12,723 nt of DNA. Source: Betaproteobacteria bacterium. GTDB lineage: Bacteria > Pseudomonadota > Gammaproteobacteria > Burkholderiales > Thiobacillaceae. Made by a program: the position numbers and the translations under genes. Below are positions 8,401-12,723 of the stretch, piece after piece. Location: the NCBI GenBank assembly GCA_020049245.1, contig JAIFLB010000196.1:1-12723 (forward strand). The letters are read 5' to 3'. Every line of letters starts with the position of its first letter. Position 1 is the first letter of the stretch. The notes beneath the pieces were generated by a model that had not been told where the DNA came from, made no database searches, and saw nothing but the letters and a program-made list of their open reading frames with translations.

Positions 8401-8850
8401 CAAGGTGCTGCCAACGCCTACGGTCAAGGTGTTCGGGTTGGACAAGCCGTTAAGAGTCAGGGAGCCGGCGCCGGAGAGCGTGGTCAAGGCTGAATTGGTG
8501 AAACTACTGGATACAGTCAGCGAGCCTCCAGTCACGGCCAGAACTTCGTTGCTGGTCAGCGATCGGAGGCTGTCCGTACCGCTGTCGTGAGTGATCTGAT
8601 AGAGGGTCGCGCCACCCACGCTGATGGTTACGTCGTCGGCCACTCCCGGTAAATTCGGGTTGCTGCTCCAGTTGAAGGCAATGTCCCAATCGCCGCTGGC
8701 GGCTGGCACCCAGCTGACCAGGACGGCTTGCGCCGGAAGGCTGCAGCCAAGCATGGCGGCGATGGCGCAAGTCAGCTGACACAAGCGCCCGGGAGGGCTA
8801 GTTCGTCCGAATGATGCAATTGGGCTAGGTTGGTTCAGTGAGGTAAACAT
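5425..8850 (-). CDS. Secreted beta-helix-like repeat protein with PEP-CTERM-like tail
   Basis: This 1141-residue protein starts at ATG 8850, eight bases after a GAGGAG site (8859-8864). It carries a signal peptide with an unusually long polar N-region and a likely cleavage after PAQA at residue 42. The mature chain is dominated by Gly, Thr, Ser and Asn and is built of four repeats of about 209-220 residues starting near 164, 373, 593 and 809, typical of right-handed beta-helix adhesin-like proteins. Residues about 935-1085 form a different closing region, including NLAPGNSPGVLTVQG and FDLIDW, a pattern frequent before autotransporter barrels and PEP-CTERM tails. No beta-barrel follows. Instead the protein ends in VPLPAWALLLLGSGLL plus an Arg-rich tail, a tripartite sorting signal. 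It is probably anchored, processed by an exosortase and displayed at the surface or in matrix. Ligand unknown; no exosortase in the window. Confidence 0.85.
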   Translation of the reverse strand: MFTSLNQPSPIASFGRTSPPGRLCQLTCAIAAMLGCSLPAQAVLVSWVPAASGDWDIAFNWSSNPNLPGVADDVTISVGGATLYQITHDSGTDSLRSLTSNEVLAVTGGSLTVSSSFTNSALTTLSGAGSLTLNGLSNPNTLTVGVGSTLAGTGTVTVASTTFWQGGTISGTGTTQFNGNAFIQFDADKTLTGGRVANFAILVSGDSTINNLGVWNDTNVSGANVSNLGGVNQFNNSGTYNKIGGSFSRFFIPLNNTGTVNIDTTGLGDFSYLALYAGGISSGTFAGQGRLGFFGGTHTLTSASTVMVATVSVGAGSVVINGSYNVPGTTYISEGAMHLNNAASTNDLFHYDISGSGSSLSGTGVLDVLASGTWSGGTQSGTGTTRYLDVLTISVFNGFPDKFLSAGRTIETHGETEWLGGRLLVSGGSTIRNLAGATWTDANMADNQIVNQGGTNPFNNAGTYLKDASIGTSTSTTTIGMVFNNQTGGLVTVNEGTLKFTGGGTSGGTFNGVGTLDFGGGSHTLSATASVSTSTVRITGGTTTIAGAYLPNSTRVGGGTVNLSGVSALSNSFTQTDGTLGGTSLFVLNGASTWTGGTQTNTGATRFNSTLDIAGDTNKTLSGGRTINTLGNTTWRDNTAANNNQLLISGGSILNNSGTWSDENAFNSAIVNQGGSNVFNNNGTYSKTGPSQTGIGIAFNNAAAGIVNVNAGTLTLSGGGNSAGDFAGSGSLQFGGGTHELAATADVTVSTVGFIGGTTNLGGTYAAATTNLSGSGVANFTTGGTTTALNQSGGTLGGGATFQVAGPTNWTGGTQTGAGTTQLDGNLAISGQTDKSLSGGRTLNTTSTTSWSGNTGANGNRLLVSGNSTINNTGNWQDQNNLASAIQNNGGNNTFNNSGGYIKTGCGQTTVSIPYNTTGTTVTQVNCGSFSYSAGTLENAGAVSVATGASLLVSGANDYSQSAGDTMINGTLNVTGNTAFIQSGSLSGAGTIIGNVAIAAAANLAPGNSPGVLTVQGAVELAGTLFMELETPASFDRLVVSTLNLSPSSVLNVSAIGPNFAPTAGTRFDLIDWSTAPVGQFGSVQLPALPGNLQWNTGQLYTTGEVVVEDLPVANDGDVPLPAWALLLLGSGLLAGMARRR
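6061..8361 (-). repeat. Four long internal repeats in the beta-helix-like protein
   Basis: Units start at residues 164, 373, 593 and 809, corresponding to 8361, 7734, 7074 and 6426 downwards. Each opens with W.GGT..GTGTT and an LSGGRT-type turn, continues through a LLVSGGSTI.N..G.W.D segment and NQGG.N.FNN.GTY.K, and ends with a GGG.HTL-type strand set. Unit four keeps only the first half (about residues 809-930) before the closing region. The units are clearly diverged in protein sequence, so this is an old expansion and not a recent tandem duplication. Confidence 0.8.
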
Positions 8851-9020
8851 GGCCGAAGCTCCTCGTATCGTTCTGGGTAGGTTTTATGTAGGGCGGAGAT
8901 TCATCAGCCCAATCGGTGATGCCGGTCGTTTTTTATGGCAATGTGCCCCCGTTTTGTTACTGTTTTATTTAGCCACAAAGAAGCACAGGGTTATTGGTCA
9001 TCCCCGGGTAGTTGGGTTTG
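8851..9020. other. Upstream region of the repeat protein gene
   Basis: Between the efflux genes and the repeat protein gene, on the same strand, there is no obvious terminator. The only promoter-like match on the minus strand is TTGGGC, 16 bases, then TACATA just upstream of the ribosome-binding site. That is a poor fit, so I do not call it. The repeat protein gene is probably transcribed on its own, but read-through from the efflux operon cannot be excluded. Confidence 0.35.
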
Positions 9021-9089
9021 CTAAGTTCTACATGTGACGGCCAAGGTAATGCCAGCCGCAAGCAACAGGATGCCCAAAGTTGAGGACAT
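9021..9089 (-). CDS. Possible 22-residue hydrophobic microprotein
   Basis: A 22-codon ORF starts at ATG 9089, only 14 bases after the permease stop, with GGGAG at 9095-9099 five bases before the start. It begins MSSTLGILLLAAG and ends VTCRT, so most of it could form one short transmembrane helix. Placement directly after an RND permease recalls small membrane peptides that bind efflux pumps, such as AcrZ with AcrB, though I see no sequence similarity to AcrZ. It may equally be chance. Conservation next to intact homologous pumps would decide. Confidence 0.3.
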   Translation of the reverse strand: MSSTLGILLLAAGITLAVTCRT

Positions 9090-9103
9090 GAATGCTCCCA
9101 GGC

Positions 9104-12100
9104 CTATGCCGTAGCAACCGGCTCCCGTTTCACCCGGAACCACGCCGCATACAGCGCCGGCAGGAACAGCAGCGTCAACACCGTGGCGATGAACAACCCA
9201 CCCATGATGGCGGTGGCCATCGGGCCCCAGAACACGCTGCGGGTCAGCGGGATCATCGCCAGGATGGCGGCCAGCGCGGTCAGCAAAATCGGCCGGAAGC
9301 GGCGCACAGTGGCGCCGACGATGGCGTCCCAGGCGGCGTGGCCGGCTTTGATGTCCTGTTCGATCTGGTCGACCAGAATCACCGAGTTGCGCATGATCAT
9401 GCCGAACAGCGCGATGACGCCGAGTTGCGCGACGAAGCCGAACGGCGCCTGGAACAGCAGCAGCGCGGCGGTGACGCCGATCATGCCGAGCGGCGCGGTC
9501 AGCACCACCAGCAGGGTGCGCTGGAAGCTCTGCAACTGGATCATCAGCAGGGTCAGTACGACGACGATGGCATAGGGGAACACGGTGCGGATGGAGTTTT
9601 CGGCGTGTCCGGATTTCTCTGCCGTGCCGCCGATGTCAATGCGATAGCCGGGCGGCAGTTTGGCGCGGATCGCGTCCAGCTTCGGGTTGATCGCGGCGGT
9701 GACGGTGGGCGCCTGGATGCCGGCGCGCAGGTCGCCGTGGCAATCTGCCCCAGCGGCACGAAACGGCCGTCGCGGGTGTGAATCTGCAAGTCGGCCAGTT
9801 GCGACAAGCGTTTGCGGTCAATGCCTTCGGCGCGACCCATCACGTCAATCAACTGGTCGCCCTCGCGGAACTGGGTGATGGCGACGCCATTGAGCAGGTT
9901 GTTGACCAATAGCGACAGCTCCTGTGAGCTGATGCCGAGCGCGCGCGCTTTGTCCTGATCGACATTCAGGCGCACTTGCTTGATGCGTTCGTTCCAGTCC
10001 AGATGCACGTCCTTGGTAAACGCATGCGCGCGCATCTCGGTTGCCACCTGGCTGGCGATGGCGCGCAACGTGTCGGGGTCATGGCCACTGACCCGGAACT
10101 GCACCGGGAAGCCGACCGGCGGGCCGTTCTCAAGGCGCAGCACGCGCCCGCGCAAGCCGGTGAATTCGCTCGCCAGACGTTTTTCCAGATGCGCTTTCAC
10201 CGCCTCGCGCTCGGCCAGACCTTTGGTCATCAAGACGAATTGGGCGAAGTTGTCGTTTGGCGTCGCCGGGTCCAGCGGTAGGAAAAAGCGCACGCTACCC
10301 ATGCCGACGTAGGTGGCGTAATGGCTGATGCGGTCCTTCAGCTCGGGGTCGCTGGCCAACATCGCATCGATCCGCTTCACCTGCTGGCTGGTCGCCTGGA
10401 TCGAAGCGCCCTGCGGCAGCCACAAATCAATCAGCAGTTCCGGCCGATTGGTGGTCGGAAAAAATTGCCGCTCAACACCCTTGTTGAAGCCGACGATGGA
10501 CAGTACGAACAGCGCCAGCGTCAGGCCGATCACCGTCCAGCGGTGGCCGACGCACCAGTTCACCAGTTTCCTGAATCGCAGGTAGAACGGCGAAGCGTAG
10601 GGGTCGCCAGCATGCTTGGCGGCTTTCGCCATCAACTTTTCCCGGTTCAGCAGACGCGACCCCAGCCAGGGAATGAACACTACCGCCGCGACCCAGGAAG
10701 TCAGCAACGCGATGCCGACCACGACGAAGATCGAGAAGGTGTATTCCCCCGCCGCGCTCTTGGCAAAACCGACCGGCAAAAAGCCGGCGGCGGTAATCAG
10801 TGTGCCAGTCAGCATCGGGAAGGCGGTGGAGGTGTAGGCAAACGCCGCCGCCTTTGATTTCTCCCAGCCCTGCTCCATTTTCACCACCATCATTTCCACC
10901 GCGATGATCGCGTCGTCCACCAGCAGGCCGAGCGCGATGATTAACGCGCCGAGCGAGATACGTTGCAGATCGACGCCAGCCGGCTTCATCAGCAAAAAAG
11001 TCACCGCCAGCACGACCGGGATCGACAGCGCCACCACCAGTCCGGTGCGGAAGCCGAGGAACAGGAAGCTCACCGCCAGCACGATGGCCACCGCTTCCAG
11101 CAGGCTCTTCATGAATTCGTCGATATTGCGTTTGACCACTTCTGGTTGATTCGCCACCTGATGCAGTTCCAGCCCCACCGGCAGTTCGCCGCGCAGCCGC
11201 GCGGTTTCCGCTTGCAGATGGTCGCCCAGATTCATCACATTGCCGCCGCGCGTCATCGACAACGCCAGTCCGACCGCCGGCTTGCCCTGCCAGTTGAAAT
11301 ACGCCTGTTGAGGATCGGCATAACCGCGCCAGACTTTCGCCACGTCGCCCAGCTTGAACAGCTTGTCGCCGGCGCGGATGCCGATGGCGCGGATCGCATC
11401 GACGCTGTCGAAACTGCCGCTGACGCGGATGCGGATGCGCTCGCTGTCGTTATCGACAAAGCCGGATGGCGTCATCGCGTTCTGCGCCTGTAGCGTCTGC
11501 TGGATCAAGCGCGGGTCGAGGCCGAGCGTGGCCAGCTTGGCGGCCGACATCTCGATCCAGATGCGTTCATCCTGAACGCCGATCAGATCGACCTTGGCCA
11601 CATCCGGCACCCGGCGCAATTCCTGCGCGATGCGGTCGGCCTGACGGCGCAGATCGGCCAGCGTGTAGCCGTCACCGGTCAAGGCGAAGACATTGCCGAA
11701 GGCATCACCGAATTCGTCATTCGGAAACGGCCCCTGCACGCCGGCTGGCAGCGTATGGCGCATGTCGTTGATCTTCTTGCGCACCTGGTACCAGAGTTCC
11801 GGCACCTGTTTCGGCGGCGTGAAATCACGCAGTTCGATGAACACCAGCGATTCGCCCGGCTTGGAATAGCTGCGCAGGCTGTCCAGGTTGGGCAATTCCT
11901 GCAGTTTGCGTTCGATGCGGTCGGTGACCTGTTGCTCCACCTCGCGCGCCGAAGCGCCCGGCCAGAAGGTGCGCACCACCATGATCTTGATGGTGAAATC
12001 CGGGTCTTCCGACCGCCCCAGATTGAAGTAAGCCAGGATGCCACCCAGGGTCAGCACCAGCATGAAATACGCCACCAGACTGGGATGCGCCAGCGACCAG

Positions 12101-12123
12101 GCAGAAAGGTTGAAGGACTTCAT
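9104..12123 (-). pseudogene. RND efflux permease, frameshifted with internal loss
   Basis: This is an inner-membrane RND proton antiporter, probably of the multidrug TriC/MexK-like subgroup. The N-terminal frame from ATG 12123 is normal to residue 796: first helix at 13-33, FNLGRSEDPDFTIK, FPNDEFGDAFGNVFA, and the proton-relay pair Asp403-Asp404 in GLLVDDAIIAVE. Near 9731-9738 the frame fails and the product would end at residue 856 in unrelated sequence. The remaining C-terminal part (from DLRAGIQAPTVTAA through the last helices, RPILLTALAAIL and MGGLFIATVLTLLFLP) is intact in another frame and stops at 9104. Joined, both parts give about 1005 residues, shorter than the usual 1015-1045 or so. 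Comparison with AcrB suggests about 18-20 residues are missing at the junction. The pump is therefore probably inactive. The lack of other damage suggests a recent event. Confidence 0.85.
9731..9738 (-). other. Frameshift and probable deletion junction in the RND permease
   Basis: Reading the minus strand, codons run through PLGQIAT and then continue coherently only as DLRAGIQAP in another frame, with two bases left over between them. Restoring the frame needs one base plus a multiple of three. In AcrB-like pumps the segment between the (F/I)AT motif and the ADxx region includes an ERxxGLP-type stretch, which is absent here. This implies a deletion of roughly 55-60 bases and not a single-base error. 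No slippery heptamer is apparent. Confidence 0.65.
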
Positions 12124-12138
12124 GCTTTAACTCCCCTC
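12124..12138 (-). promoter_or_regulatory. Permease ribosome-binding site inside hairpin arm
   Basis: The only good ribosome-binding sequence before the permease ATG at 12123 is GAGGGGAG (12131-12138 on the minus strand), followed by a seven-base spacer. Six of its bases lie in the 3' arm of the hairpin at 12133-12158. If that hairpin forms in the mRNA, it would hide the site and lower translation. The effect is predicted, not shown. Confidence 0.5.
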
Positions 12139-12158
12139 TCCCGTAAGCGGGAGAGGGG
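12133..12158. repeat. Perfect hairpin repeat (CCCTCTCCC type)
   Basis: Arms CCCCTCTCCCG (12133-12143) and CGGGAGAGGGG (12148-12158) are perfectly complementary, with a four-base loop. The following CCGGGGGTGAGGGAG completes a form of intergenic repeat that I recognise from several proteobacterial genomes. It lies between the adaptor and permease genes of one operon, immediately beside the permease start. Confidence 0.75.
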
Positions 12159-12200
12159 CCGGGGGTGAGGGAGCACCCTTGCCGCAATGTGCTTGAAAAT

Positions 12201-12262
12201 CCCCTCTCCCCAACCCTCTGATAAAGCCCCTACCCCTCGGTATTCCGCCTGCGGGAGAGGGA
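12201..12262. repeat. Imperfect second copy of the CCCTCTCCC repeat
   Basis: CCCTCTCCC at 12202-12210 pairs with GGGAGAGGG at 12253-12261, giving a nine-base stem around a 42-base interior that contains further CCCCTACCCCTC-like sequence. It belongs to the same repeat family as 12133-12158 but is degenerate. Together the two copies fill most of the 163-base gap between the adaptor and the permease. Confidence 0.6.
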
Positions 12263-12286
12263 GCGAACCGGTAACCCTCGACGCGC

Positions 12287-12723
12287 TCATGGCCGTGCTC
12301 CTTCCGCCACCCGCACCGCCTCGCCCTCGATCAGTTTGTGCGCCCCGGCGGCGACGATGCGCTCACCCGCCGCCAGACCGCCGCTGACCGCGACGCCATC
12401 CTCGCGCCAGGCGGCTACTGTCACCGGACGCAAATGCACGCGGCCATCGCTACCGATGATCCATACCGCCGGTTGTTTGCCCTGCTGGAACACGCTGCCG
12501 AGCGGAATCAGGGTTCCTGCGCCTGTTGCCGCCTTCGGCAACAACACGCGTGCGGTCTGGCCCAGGCGAACCTCAGCATCGGCATTCAGGATCGCCACGC
12601 GCGCGGTGAAGGTGCGCGTCAACGGATCGGCTTGCGGCGCGATCTCTCGCACCCGGCCGCGATAGCGTTTGTCCGGCGCGGCCCACAGCGTCACCGTCAG
12701 TTCACCCGCCTTGTTCAACTCGG
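12287..12723 (-). CDS. RND periplasmic adaptor (membrane fusion protein), C-terminal part
   Basis: The frame is open from the right edge to the stop at 12287; the 5' end lies outside the window. About 144 residues are seen. YRGRVREIAPQADPLTRTFT, then RVAILNADAEVRLGQTARVLLP, is the standard beta-barrel domain signature of HlyD/AcrA-type adaptors. It is followed by a membrane-proximal domain with IPLGSVFQQGKQPAVWIIG and VHLRPVTVAAWREDGVAVSGGLAAGERIVAAGAHKLIEGEAV. The protein would bridge an RND permease to an outer-membrane channel in the periplasm and is normally lipid-anchored. It lies upstream of the broken permease on the same strand, so the two form a typical adaptor-permease operon. No outer-membrane channel gene is visible. 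Nothing in the visible part suggests this gene itself is damaged. Confidence 0.9.
   Translation of the reverse strand, partial: ELNKAGELTVTLWAAPDKRYRGRVREIAPQADPLTRTFTARVAILNADAEVRLGQTARVLLPKAATGAGTLIPLGSVFQQGKQPAVWIIGSDGRVHLRPVTVAAWREDGVAVSGGLAAGERIVAAGAHKLIEGEAVRVAEGARP

Noticed and set aside
7801..8493. Plus-strand ORF of 230 codons opposite the repeat protein
   Set aside because: It runs antisense to a Gly/Thr-rich repeat gene, where low stop frequency on the other strand is expected; no ribosome-binding site or recognisable domain.
8870..8960. Sigma-54 type promoter before the repeat protein gene
   Set aside because: A GGCAC and a TTGC occur on the minus strand but their spacing does not fit the -24/-12 arrangement.
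9553..9735. Programmed ribosomal frameshift joining the two permease frames
   Set aside because: RND permeases are not known to use it, no slippery site is visible, and residues appear to be missing at the junction.
9092..9781. Plus-strand ORF of 229 codons opposite the permease
   Set aside because: It is antisense to the well-conserved permease C-terminus and has a Gln/Arg/His/Asp-rich composition typical of a shadow frame.

Overview
The window looks like chromosomal DNA of a Gram-negative proteobacterium, probably an environmental beta- or gammaproteobacterium. This is inferred from lipoprotein signals, an RND efflux system, a PEP-CTERM-like surface protein, proteobacterial-type intergenic palindromes and moderately high GC. 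I cannot name the species. There are no rRNA, tRNA, CRISPR or phage genes, and no intact transposase.

Layout. (1) Positions 1-2869, minus strand: a compact three-gene operon, transcribed from 2869 towards 1. It encodes a membrane-anchored periplasmic-binding-protein-like protein, a TelA-family (toxic anion resistance) protein, and a solute-binding-like lipoprotein that runs off the left edge. (2) 2870-3206: a divergent intergenic region with a possible 17-codon leader ORF. (3) 3207-4953, plus strand: a tight operon of two cysteine-rich secreted DUF4189 proteins, one a lipoprotein and one with a cleavable signal peptide, and a five-helix membrane protein that starts one base after the second gene stops. 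(4) 4954-5424: a gene-poor stretch holding a near-perfect 24-bp palindrome with an extra direct copy of its outer part, which resembles REP/RAYT-associated elements. (5) 5425-8850, minus strand: a 1141-residue secreted beta-helix-like repeat protein with a VPLPA-type PEP-CTERM-like sorting tail. (6) 9021-12723, minus strand: a tripartite efflux operon with the C-terminal part of a membrane-fusion adaptor, then an RND permease that is frameshifted and appears to have lost about 18-20 residues, then a possible 22-residue hydrophobic microprotein. A hairpin repeat sits directly on the permease ribosome-binding site.

How the parts fit together. The TelA operon joins a cytoplasmic TelA protein to two binding-protein-like envelope proteins with no ABC transporter gene visible, which suggests an envelope stress or ligand-sensing role rather than import. 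The DUF4189 operon seems to be a second, independent envelope module. The efflux operon is probably damaged: the permease is broken at a site where real sequence appears to be missing, so a simple one-base sequencing error does not explain it well. The best leads are the TelA operon flanked by two binding proteins, the paired DUF4189 plus membrane-protein operon, and the hairpin and microprotein around the broken pump.
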